Positions 17,401-24,970 of a stretch of 40,625 nt of DNA are shown piece after piece; the first letter of the stretch is position 1, and each line of letters starts with the position of its first letter. A program made the translations under genes and the position numbers. Source of the DNA: Planctomycetota bacterium (lineage in GTDB: Bacteria; Planctomycetota; Planctomycetia; Gemmatales; Gemmataceae); NCBI GenBank assembly GCA_021325115.1, contig JAJPHU010000261.1, positions 1 through 40,625 of the forward strand, given 5' to 3'. The notes under the pieces were generated by a model, which saw only the letters and a list, made by a program, of their open reading frames with translations, was not told the origin of the DNA and did not search any database.

Positions 17401-20400
17401 CCTAACTACACTTTCACATTGGTCAATCCGGTATCGATTACCATCGCGGATAAAGCCGGACGGACGCTCCAGCAGATCCAGGCAGTGCGGGACTACACTA
17501 ACGGGGCGCTCCAGCCGACCGACAGCTTCCCGCAGTCGTCCTATGTGCGTTGGACAACGACCCAGTACACCGAGCTTAACTTGGTGGCCTCCCAGCGTGT
17601 TTACAAGAGCATTCCATCCAGCGGCACGGGCAGCAGCGGTAGCAACTACGATGAGACGGACTTCGGTTACGATGTGATGGGCCGGCAGAACCGCGTGGTA
17701 ACGCCGGGCGGCACCATCACGCGGACGGTCTACGACGTGCGAGGCAATGCGGTGCAAGTATGGGTGGGCACCAACGACAACGGCGCCACGGACAGCGATC
17801 CCACCGGCGGCGGCGCTCCGGGCAACAACATGGTGCAGGTCACGGGCTACATCTACGATGGGAGCCAGCCTGGTGGCGACAACAACTTGACGCAGCTGGC
17901 CCAGTACGTGGATTCTTCCACCAGCCGAGTGACCACCTTCCTGTACGATTGGCGGGACCGACGCACGGACACCGATGGCGAGGTCAACTTCTACGAGAAG
18001 GTCTACTACGACAATCTCGACCGTGTGACGCGGATGGAGCGTTACAACACTAATCTCAGCGGCAACCTAATCGCTCGCAGCGATACCTATTACGACGACC
18101 TAAGCCGTGTCTATCAGACGATCCGCTATGGCGTCGATCCCAGCACGGGCAGCGTCGGCAACGGCTTGATCGACAACACCTGGTACGATGCGGCTGGCAA
18201 CCCCATCAAGCAGTTGTCCGCCGGCTCGTCGTTGTTCACCAAGACGACCTATGATAGCCTGGGACGAGTCAGCATCCAGTACAGCGGCTACGATCTCACC
18301 GAGACCAGCTACACCGATGCCGGCAGTGTCAGCGACGATACGATCCTCCAGCAGGTAGAGATGAGCTACGATGCTGCCAGCAATAGCATCCAGATAGTAA
18401 CCCGCCAGCGTTACCACAACACCACGGGCACTGGCCCGCTAGGCTCGGCGAACAGTGCGCCGCCCTTGGCTCGCGTCACTTACATCGCTCAGTATCCCGA
18501 TGCCTTGGGGCGTCAGGTTGCGGTGGCGGATTACGGCACCAACGGCGGCGTGGCCCTGGTGCGCTCCGCCACAATCCCGATGCATTCGGACACCATCCTC
18601 GTCTCCAGCACGCAGTACGACGACGCGGACGCTGTACAGACGCAGACCGATCCCGCCGGCACGGTGACCTGCTTCAGCTATGACAACGCCGGACGAGAAG
18701 TCCAGCGCATCCTCAACTGTACTTCCTCCAGCAATTCTAGCTCCTCCAGCAGTTCCAGCAGCAGTTCTTCGGGTGCCTGCCCGGCCTCCGACGATACCAA
18801 CGTGACCATCCTCACGGCTTACAACTCCGACGGGAACGTCTCCCAGGTCACGGCGGTCAACAGCGTCACAGGCAATCAGGTGACGCAGTACGTCTACGGC
18901 ACCACCCTGTCGGATTCGGGCATCGCTTCCAGCCTCCTCAAGCGTTACGAGGTACTGCCTGATTCGGTGGGTGGCAGTGACCAGATCGCTTATCAGTACA
19001 ACCGCCAAGGCGAGGTCACGGCGTTGACAGACCAGAACGGGACAGTCCACTCGTACAGTTACGACTTGCTGGGGCGTCGCACGGAGGACAGCATAACGAC
19101 GTTGGGCAGCGGCGTCGGTGGTACGGTACGGCGCATCGAGACGGCCTACGAGGTACGCGGCATGGTGCAATTGGTCACCAGCTACGATAACGCCACGGTG
19201 GGTCAGGGCAATGTGGTGAACCAAGTCCAGCTGGTGTACAATAGCTTGGGGCAGCTGGCCACGGAGTATCAGTCGCATTCGGGTGCGGTGAATACGAGCA
19301 CGACGCCGGCCGTGCAGTATGGCTATGCCGATGGCAGCAGCAATACTATTCGGCCAGTGTCGCTGACCTACCCGAACGGCCGAGTACTCAACTACAATTA
19401 TGGGCCGAGTGGCGGGATGAACGACGCCGTCAGCCGGATTGCTTCGTTGATCGACAGCGATGAGATTACGCATCTGGCTGACTACTCGTACTTGGGACAG
19501 GACACCATCGTGATCGTAACAAGCTCCCAACCTGGTCTCCAGTACACGCTAGTTGGCGTGGCCGGCGGCAACGATCCGGACACCGGCGACATTTATCGCG
19601 GCCTGGACCGTTTCGGTCGGATTAAGGATTTGATCTGGACCACCGGCGGTAGCGCATCGAGCAGTTCGAGTTCGTCGAGCAGCAGCCCGGCCAGCATTGT
19701 CGAGCGTATCCAGCACGGTTACGATCAGGCGGGCAACCGTCTGTGGCGCCGGGAGTTGGCCGATCTCAGCGATGAGCACGATGAATTGTATGCTTATGAT
19801 GGGATCTACCGTTTGAAGGATCTTCAGCGCGGCAGCTTGTCGTCCGGTGATAACGCCATCAGCAATAGGACGTTCGCGCAATGCTGGGGCTTGGATGCGA
19901 CAGGTAACTGGAGCAACTTCCGCGAGGACGATAACGGCGATGGCGCCTGGGAACTCATCCAGGACCGCATAGCCAACAGGGTGAACGAGATCACCAACTT
20001 GGTCAACACCGTCGGCAGTGCATGGGTGGTGCCTACCTACGATGCGACAGGAAATATCACAACGATGCCGCAACCGGCCTCGCCGGGATCGAGCTACGCG
20101 GCGGTGTACGACGCCTGGAACCGACTGATCTCACTGAGTGCTGACGGAAGCACCGTGGCGACCTATCAGTACGATGGGAATAATCGCCGCGTGGTAAAGA
20201 ACACATACACAAACGGCACACTGAGTACGACGAGGCATTATTACTATTCAGACCAATGGCAAGACCTGGAAGAACGTGTTGAGGCAGCAACGACTCCTGA
20301 CCGACAATTTGTTTGGGGTTTGCGGTACATGGATGATTTGGTGCTGCGTGACCGTGATACAACTGGCAAGGGTACGTTGAACGAGCGGTTGTATGCGCTA

Positions 20401-21228
20401 CAAGACCCGAACTGGAACGTGACGGCAATTGTCGATCTGACTGGAACTGTGCAGGAGCGTTATGATTACACTGCCTATGGGATGCCGATGATTTTGACAT
20501 CGGCTTTCCAGGTGCAGGGTTCGTCCTCGTTTAACTGGGAGATCTACTATGCTGCTTACCGTTGGGATGATGAGTCAAACCTATATCAGGTGCGGAGCAG
20601 GCAATATCACTCGGCACTAGGATTATTCCTGGGTCGCGATCCTCTCGGCTCAAGTGTAGAAGACAATTTGTATGTCTACGTCCGCAACAACCCGGTCAAT
20701 GCTGCAGATCCTACTGGCGAACAGATAGGTGTCCAATTTCTTAAGGGCTATGCTTGCATCCGTCGCGGTATCTCTGCTTGGTGCATATGCGTTGATTGGG
20801 AATTTAATGCTGGCTGGCAATGGTGCTGCCGTAACAACCAGAGGGTCTGGATTAAACAATTCAAAGGATGTGTCACAGTGGGTATGTACTTATGCGCATC
20901 CAAGGGCATGAGATTTTATCAACCTTACATTGTTCGATTCTCTCCGCCATTAGGGAAACCGAAAGTTGTCCCAGGGGCATTTGGTCCGCTGCCAGGAGTG
21001 CGTCCTGGCATTCCCGTTGCTCCAGTTGGCGCCGTTCAAGTCCTGGGCCAGTGTCCTCCCCAAGGCTGTTCAGGCGAGGCCTGCGTTCAGTGCTCAGTTG
21101 GGTACGCGGCTGCCACTCTCGGCTTTAGAGTTTGTTTAGGGCGGAACGGCGTGAATTTGGTTGCTGGTTACGGAATCGGCTCCGGGACAGGCTGTGGCAT
21201 CGGTGGATGCCTCACTTGCAACGATTGA
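14407..21228 (+). CDS. Giant serine-rich RHS-repeat protein with cysteine-rich C-terminal tip (2273 aa)
   Basis: The start at 14407 is set by CAGGAG 9 nt upstream; the reading frame is open from the hldE stop, but no other ribosome binding site is seen. Residues 1-300 are well over half serine in short runs broken by Ala, Pro, Leu and Thr, followed near 308 by a GGCGCGCGGCC cluster. From about 330 to 2095 RHS/YD repeats fill the chain (many YDxxGR(V) type units such as YDLLGRRTE), ending in the canonical core LGLFLGRDPLGSSVEDNLYV and NNPVNAADPTGEQ. Polyserine linkers interrupt the RHS shell at 16141-16176, 16786-16815, 16884-16911, 18721-18771 and 19651-19686. The last 175 residues form a variable tip with about 15 cysteines. 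RHS proteins are large surface or secreted shells whose C-terminal tip is often a toxin; here the tip is unrecognised. No signal peptide is seen. Confidence 0.9.
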   Translation: MNSSINNLSSMTPSSSLNSSSSSSSAYSSSALRSSSSNASSGILSSASSDNSSSDYSSSSLIIPPESSSSASLENSSSSIPINSSSALSSSSNAPVNSSSALSSSSSPSGSSSSIPVASSSSSALSSSSPSSSSLASSSSSVPVTSSSSYRSSSSSSSQSSSSTTRSSSSSSVSPSTSSSSSSRSSTSASLRSSSSSLLASSSSSAGGSSSSVSSASSSSIASSSSSSSPSSISSSASSGSSSSGPLSSSSTSSLVGSSSLSSGQSSTALSSSSTTISSASLQSSSSSSSIMPPSSGTPSDPSAPSGGGCGCGCGGCCKRGSLPIRPQAPTASIRPIRYGTGEVVLQAADLHSDGFGTPWGHTRSFTSRLTQSTNAGNGYNWQVQQWTYLVMQAGGTVAVMGDANAVLWFDPAPGGGFTPRFGVRQTLVRDPLNNVYRLYDLDGSVTVYNAATGAFVSHSDPAGNQIAVVSYTANQFNLGEVQRSYRDSSGNTAIESYLYTWVDPTASNPLLSSVLLRRQVNGGAWSNVQQVQYTYYGAGDSNGGLNDLQTVVTQTWNGSTWVNTGTTYYRYWNQLPASSSSSSSSSSSLAGSTLHLLKYVVNPASYDLLAAVTNPLTATDAQVAQYADYYYEYDNSRRVTLETVQGGSRTYQFSYTQSSNPQGYNSWAYKTVETQPDGTQNIIYSNYAAQTMLQVLQSGSQQWCNFYQYSSDGLLALHALPSVVSGYSEQYADLLNQVNGNYQYLNDTSGLIHTYQYHASTGYLAAELIQQGELGTPILLKQYTYIACTASPSSSSSSSSSASAMSAPPTYFLSQEILYPIDPTVSSSSSSSSSGGPAPQIITSYSYTWYPGTCQVQQRITTLPVIPTSQNGSGVAATRRDYYDLYGNLTWHMDERGFITNTTYDIVTGAIVQRIDDVDTTQVSNAPAGWTTPAGGGLNLITDYQFDAEGRTTQVLGPSHTIDLGGAATTIRRATWTVYQDATYQVWTAQGYATGTAPNYTFTLVNPVSITIADKAGRTLQQIQAVRDYTNGALQPTDSFPQSSYVRWTTTQYTELNLVASQRVYKSIPSSGTGSSGSNYDETDFGYDVMGRQNRVVTPGGTITRTVYDVRGNAVQVWVGTNDNGATDSDPTGGGAPGNNMVQVTGYIYDGSQPGGDNNLTQLAQYVDSSTSRVTTFLYDWRDRRTDTDGEVNFYEKVYYDNLDRVTRMERYNTNLSGNLIARSDTYYDDLSRVYQTIRYGVDPSTGSVGNGLIDNTWYDAAGNPIKQLSAGSSLFTKTTYDSLGRVSIQYSGYDLTETSYTDAGSVSDDTILQQVEMSYDAASNSIQIVTRQRYHNTTGTGPLGSANSAPPLARVTYIAQYPDALGRQVAVADYGTNGGVALVRSATIPMHSDTILVSSTQYDDADAVQTQTDPAGTVTCFSYDNAGREVQRILNCTSSSNSSSSSSSSSSSSGACPASDDTNVTILTAYNSDGNVSQVTAVNSVTGNQVTQYVYGTTLSDSGIASSLLKRYEVLPDSVGGSDQIAYQYNRQGEVTALTDQNGTVHSYSYDLLGRRTEDSITTLGSGVGGTVRRIETAYEVRGMVQLVTSYDNATVGQGNVVNQVQLVYNSLGQLATEYQSHSGAVNTSTTPAVQYGYADGSSNTIRPVSLTYPNGRVLNYNYGPSGGMNDAVSRIASLIDSDEITHLADYSYLGQDTIVIVTSSQPGLQYTLVGVAGGNDPDTGDIYRGLDRFGRIKDLIWTTGGSASSSSSSSSSSPASIVERIQHGYDQAGNRLWRRELADLSDEHDELYAYDGIYRLKDLQRGSLSSGDNAISNRTFAQCWGLDATGNWSNFREDDNGDGAWELIQDRIANRVNEITNLVNTVGSAWVVPTYDATGNITTMPQPASPGSSYAAVYDAWNRLISLSADGSTVATYQYDGNNRRVVKNTYTNGTLSTTRHYYYSDQWQDLEERVEAATTPDRQFVWGLRYMDDLVLRDRDTTGKGTLNERLYALQDPNWNVTAIVDLTGTVQERYDYTAYGMPMILTSAFQVQGSSSFNWEIYYAAYRWDDESNLYQVRSRQYHSALGLFLGRDPLGSSVEDNLYVYVRNNPVNAADPTGEQIGVQFLKGYACIRRGISAWCICVDWEFNAGWQWCCRNNQRVWIKQFKGCVTVGMYLCASKGMRFYQPYIVRFSPPLGKPKVVPGAFGPLPGVRPGIPVAPVGAVQVLGQCPPQGCSGEACVQCSVGYAAATLGFRVCLGRNGVNLVAGYGIGSGTGCGIGGCLTCND

Positions 21229-21231
21229 GTA

Positions 21232-21335
21232 AGAGGCTATTCGGAAAGTTGACGCCTGTACATTAAAAATGGTCGTTGCGGTAGTGTGCAAACCGGCCTT
21301 TTGTAGTGTACAAGACCCCTTTCCGAATAACCTCT
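21232..21335. repeat. MITE-like inverted-repeat element 1 (104 bp)
   Basis: Terminal arms AGAGGCTATTCGGAAAG (21232-21248) and CTTTCCGAATAACCTCT (21319-21335) are complementary at 16 of 17 positions. The element begins 4 nt after the RHS stop codon and has no coding capacity. It could be a miniature transposable element or serve as a large 3' hairpin of the RHS transcript. Confidence 0.6.
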
Positions 21336-21414
21336 AGAGATGGTTTCAAAACGCCAAAATGACAGTCGTTTCGGCTGAATCAGACAGCCAAAATGGCGTT
21401 TTGAAACAGTCTCT
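21336..21414. repeat. MITE-like inverted-repeat element 2 (79 bp)
   Basis: Directly abutting element 1, this 79-bp segment has arms AGAGATGGTTTCAAAACGCC at 21336-21355 and GGCGTTTTGAAACAGTCTCT at 21395-21414, complementary except near the outer ends. The inner part repeats CCAAAATG on both sides. It has no coding capacity. Head-to-tail abutment of two different inverted-repeat units is unusual and suggests two successive insertions or one composite mini-element. Confidence 0.6.
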
Positions 21415-21417
21415 AAC

Positions 21418-22954
21418 CTTGACTTTTCCTGAGAGCGGAAAAGTCGCAATTGTAGGAATGTCGCTCAGGCGGCGGGCGCCAAAGCGTACAGCAGCGTCCG
21501 CCGCAACGGCTCGGGCAGTTTGGTGAAAGGGGTATCATGGCCATCCTTTTCAAAAGCCCAGTTCGTCCACAACCAACGCCGCACGGCGGTGATGGCGTCG
21601 GAGAACGTCACGCTCACCTTGCCCTCCCACTCCACGCCCGCCTCTGCTTGCGCCTGTGCCGGCAACTGCTCATACAGCGACGCCACCACACTGTACAAAC
21701 CAAACAAGCACGGCTCGGCACGCAGCACCGTCCGAGAACACCAACCACGCGTCGTCTCCAAACCCAGATACGAACGCATCTCGGCAAAGGTGGTTTCAAT
21801 ATTCCAACGAGCTGCGTAGGCTTCGATGACCTGCGGCGGCGTCAGCCCCATGTCCGTGGTGTAGAAATACTCGTCACGGTGCGTCCCGGTCTGGTCATGG
21901 ACATACACCCATTGGACCTCGACCAAACCGGCACCTCCCTTGTACCAGTGCCCACAGCCGCTGACCACTTCGACATCTCGACGACCGCCCCCCTACCAGG
22001 CCACGTTATACCGGCGGTGGGACGCGTTGAGCACCACAGCCTGCGGCGAGGGCAGCTTGGCTCCCTTCTTGCGAGGACGGCCATTGGGCTTCTTGCCGAC
22101 GACCTTTGGTGGCGGCCGATACAGGTTGGCCTTGGGATGGAACTTGCTGACCAGGTGCAGCCGGCCCTGGGTCCGGGCGACGAAAGCGGCCATGTCGTGG
22201 CTACCGTAACCAGCATCGCCAGCGAAGCGGAAGCAACGATCGGGGAACCAACGCAGCAACAGACGCAGCAGGGTTTGCATCCGTTGCGCCGGGGTCTTAT
22301 GGGGCCGCCCGCGTTTGCGGTTGTCCTCGGGGGAGCGATACAGGGCGACCAGCACGGGCAGAGCCCAGGGCCGGCCGGCGAAGGGGAACCAGACCAGCAC
22401 GGCCAGGACGACCCATTTGTGCCCCCAACGCCAGGCCGTGTAACGGTGGCTGGAGCGGACAGCGTCGCGGTGCCGTGCCTTGCCATAGACTTTGCGACCG
22501 GGATGGGCGCTGACGGTGTCATCGCCCACCAGAGTGACAATACCACTGGGCCAATAGCATCGCAGCACAAAGCGTGTCAGGAGAGTGGCCAGACGCAGGC
22601 CCGACCAGTGCGCCTCCGACAGGACGCGGTGGTAGCTGGACGGAGCGCCTACGGCCAGGTGGCCGAGGGTGCGCAACAGGTTACTGACGGTGCGTCGTCC
22701 GGTGGTCAGGATGGCGGCGACAGCGAGCAGTTGGGCGCGTGGGAAGGTGGCTGGTGTGAAGGCAGGAGCAAAGAGAGCGAATACGGGCAGGGCATCGGTG
22801 GCTATACGGGCCATGAGGGCCTCCTGGCGTGGGCGCATGGTTGGTCTGACAACCCCATGATACCGCACGGAAGGCCCTCCCTTTTACTTGCTGCCTCATG
22901 CACGACAACCGCAAACACTAAAAACGGACATTACGGATCGCTGCAAAAGTCAAG
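21418..22954 (-). mobile_element. IS701-type insertion sequence (about 1537 bp)
   Basis: The ends are the 10-bp inverted repeats CTTGACTTTT (21418-21427) and AAAAGTCAAG (22945-22954). CTAAC is repeated on both sides (21413-21417 and 22955-22959), reading as a target duplication; if the true duplication is the 4-bp CTAA, it would fit the YTNA preference reported for the IS701 family. A subterminal perfect hairpin GACTTTTCC / GGAAAAGTC lies at 21421-21445. The only gene is the minus-strand transposase. The element separates the RHS gene and its flanking mini-elements from the gene at 22984. Confidence 0.8.
21465..22814 (-). pseudogene. IS701-type transposase interrupted by one in-frame amber codon
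   Basis: Both halves are in the same frame and belong to one DDE transposase of 449 codons. The start at 22814 (MARIATDALPVF) has CAGGAGG 5 nt upstream; an in-frame start at 22868 is also possible. The upstream part contains LVGDDTVSAHPGRKVYGKA (a catalytic-type aspartate pair) and FRFAGDAGYGSHDM; the downstream part has the helix region EAYAARWNIETTFAEMRSYL, with the expected glutamate in NIETTF. TAG at 21993-21995 (codon 274) follows NVAW and precedes GGRRDVEVVSG, where related proteins usually have a tyrosine. A single change of TAC or TAT to TAG explains it. Unless the codon is suppressed, the copy is inactive. Confidence 0.85.
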
Positions 22955-22983
22955 CTAACAACATGTGTATTGGAGGAACAACC

Positions 22984-23412
22984 ATGAGTGCTAGCAAAGA
23001 CCACATAACTAATCCAACTGTCCCTAGGCGGGAGCTTGCAACTCGGATTCGCTTCAAGCTGGATACGTGGAGAGAGCCAATCGACGGCTTTATTCATATT
23101 TCAGACAATGAGATCGCAGTTGCAGCATACATTGAAACAGTTGCATGTTGGGATGAGATGCGTTTCTGCCCTTATGTTGGGCTTAGAATCAAGCATTTGC
23201 TGCGTACATGGGCGTGCCTGTCTCTTGGAAAACCAATTCCCATTTCTTGCCACGATATAGTGTGGGTTACCGATGGGAACAATGTACCATGCTTGCGCAT
23301 TACTCCATGCTGGCCGGCTGATTTTTCATTGCTTATCTGGTTCCCAAATCAGTCTGACATCGAGCCGATTTTGCATGCAACTGAAAACATGTGGATGAAG
23401 AGAAGCATATAA
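22984..23412 (+). CDS. Hypothetical protein, candidate immunity partner of the RHS tip (142 aa)
   Basis: The ATG at 22984 has TTGGAGGA about 8-14 nt upstream; the longer in-frame reading from 22888 runs into the insertion sequence and is rejected. The gene is clearly less GC-rich than its neighbours. The protein is soluble-looking, with alternating strands and helices (FIHISDNEIAVAAYIETV, LRIKHLLRTWACLSLGK, DIVWVTDGNNVPCLRI) and no recognised domain. If the IS701 insertion is removed, it would start about 70 bp after the two inverted-repeat elements that follow the RHS gene. Small, low-GC, domain-less genes directly after an RHS tip are often immunity proteins. That role is inferred from position only. 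Confidence 0.6.
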   Translation: MSASKDHITNPTVPRRELATRIRFKLDTWREPIDGFIHISDNEIAVAAYIETVACWDEMRFCPYVGLRIKHLLRTWACLSLGKPIPISCHDIVWVTDGNNVPCLRITPCWPADFSLLIWFPNQSDIEPILHATENMWMKRSI

Positions 23413-23460
23413 ATTGATTCGACTCATGGAGTAGAGAGCGGGTCACTGTAGGTTAAGTGG

Positions 23461-24447
23461 ATGAGTCGCCATTTGGTTTTTGATCGCAGTTTATTGGAAC
23501 TGGATAGTCTCGTTCGTCGAGGCTACCAGCATAGCTGGACCGACTGCCGGCACTTGCATCTGTTGCCCTCGAGCCTGATCCCGCCGGACCTCTCGGAGCT
23601 AAGCACATGTATCCTCACTGTCTGCCGCCATAACCGGCCCGTTATCCTTCTGGGGGGTGCTCACTCCCTCAAGCTCGGCCTGTCCCGTTTTCTCATCGAC
23701 CTCATCGAGCGCCACCTTATCACCCATCTAGCCACCAACGGCTCTGGACTCATCCACGACTTTGAGTTGGCCCTCGTAGGCAGCACCAGCGAAGATGTTG
23801 CTCAGTGGCTCAAGGTCGGCCAGTTCGGCTTATGGCAAGAAACCAGCCGTCTTAATGACATAATCTGCCAGGCTGCTCAACGCGGCGAGGGACTCGGCGA
23901 AGCCGTCGGTCGCACTATCGAGGAAGAACACTTTCCCCACCGCGATCTGAGCATCGCCGCTGCCTGCTGGCGCAGTGGCACTCCGCTGACCTGCCACGTC
24001 ACTATCGGCGCCGACATCATTCACACCCACCCCAACTGCGATGGCGCCGCCTTGGGACAGACCTCCTATACCGACTTCCTTATCTTCGCCCGCGCCGTCC
24101 AAGATCTGGAAGGCGGCGTCTTTCTCAACGTCGGCAGCGCCGTCACCGGACCCGAGGTCTTCCTCAAGGCTCTGTCGATGGCCCGCAACGTCGCCCGCCA
24201 GCAAGGCCAGGAGGTTCGCCACTTCACCACCGCTGTCTTCGACCTCGCCCCCCTGCCAGAGGACTGGCGCAACCGCACTTTTACCAAAGAGGAAGCCTGG
24301 TATTACTACCGGCCGTGGAAGACACTGCTGAACCGCGCTGTGGCCGACGGTGGCCAGAGCTTTTACATTCATGGCGACTTCCGCGATACCATCCCCGCTC
24401 TCTGGCATCTGCTCGTCTCCGCCGACCAGGAACAGCCCCGCGCGTAA
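23461..24447 (+). CDS. Deoxyhypusine-synthase-like protein (328 aa)
   Basis: The sequence has the Rossmann-like pattern of the deoxyhypusine synthase superfamily: LLGGAHSLKLGLSRFLIDLI, then ITHLATNGSGLIHDFELAL, VGSTSEDVAQWL, and GGVFLNVGSAVTGPEVFLKA near residue 225. DHS enzymes use NAD and spermidine on eIF5A, and bacterial relatives such as homospermidine synthase-like proteins act on other amines. The catalytic lysine context of true DHS (a WGK-type motif) is not visible, so classical DHS activity is unlikely. It is preceded by the low-GC gene and followed after 3 bp by the histidine phosphatase, a close pair. The pairing with heptose genes in this block hints at a nucleotide-sugar or small-molecule role, which is speculation. 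Confidence 0.55.
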   Translation: MSRHLVFDRSLLELDSLVRRGYQHSWTDCRHLHLLPSSLIPPDLSELSTCILTVCRHNRPVILLGGAHSLKLGLSRFLIDLIERHLITHLATNGSGLIHDFELALVGSTSEDVAQWLKVGQFGLWQETSRLNDIICQAAQRGEGLGEAVGRTIEEEHFPHRDLSIAAACWRSGTPLTCHVTIGADIIHTHPNCDGAALGQTSYTDFLIFARAVQDLEGGVFLNVGSAVTGPEVFLKALSMARNVARQQGQEVRHFTTAVFDLAPLPEDWRNRTFTKEEAWYYYRPWKTLLNRAVADGGQSFYIHGDFRDTIPALWHLLVSADQEQPRA

Positions 24448-24450
24448 GCT

Positions 24451-24883
24451 ATGCCGCCCACTTTCCTCTACCTGATCCGCCACGCCGCGACCGAGGCGAA
24501 CCTCGCCCAACCGCCTCGCTTGCAAGGCCGATATCACGATCCGCCGCTGGCACCCCTGGGCATCCATCAAGCCGAAGCCGCCCGCGATGTACTGTCCGAA
24601 CACACCTTTCACCATTGCTATTGCAGCCCGTTGCGCCGCGCCAGGCAGACAGCAGCCATCCTCGCTGCCCTGCACCACCTGATACCGCAACCACTTGATG
24701 CCCTCGTCGAGTGCGATGTGGGACGCTGGGGAGGCTGCACTTGGAACGACATCCGCCAGAGTGATCCCGTAACTTTTACCCGTTTCCTCGCTCACCCCGG
24801 AAGGTATCCCTATCCCGGTGGCGAATGTCTCCAGGACGTGTACCTGCGCGTGGCTCCTGTACTGGAAGATGACGTACAGTAAG
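24451..24883 (+). pseudogene. Histidine phosphatase, 5' part (split by IS256-type element)
   Basis: The gene starts 3 bp after the preceding stop. The first residues MPPTFLYLIRHAATEAN carry the phosphohistidine RH motif (R10-H11) of the phosphoglycerate mutase-like superfamily. LQGRYHDPPLAPLGIHQAE and YCSPLRRARQTA (second conserved arginine region) follow. The frame ends at the insertion site after VAPVLEDDVQ, where a TAA appears at the junction. The missing C-terminal half, with VVSH, lies beyond the insertion at 26289-26563. Enzymes of this family remove phosphates from sugars and small metabolites. Given HldE nearby, a heptose-bisphosphate phosphatase role replacing GmhB is possible but unproven. 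Confidence 0.85.
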
Positions 24884-24970
24884 TTTCGCACATTTTGAGG
24901 CGGCAGCCTCTCGGGTGGCCTACGGTTGAGTGTCGTGATTTCAACGGGGACCATAACCGAGAGGACTGCC

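Noticed and set aside
16903..20073. Several long minus-strand frames opposite the RHS repeats
   Set aside because: They mirror the codon bias of the RHS gene, lack ribosome binding sites and match no family.
21537..22958. Plus-strand frame of 473 codons across the IS701-type element
   Set aside because: Opposite strand holds the transposase motifs and the frame runs through the element's end repeats; composition is Gln/His/Arg-rich shadow.
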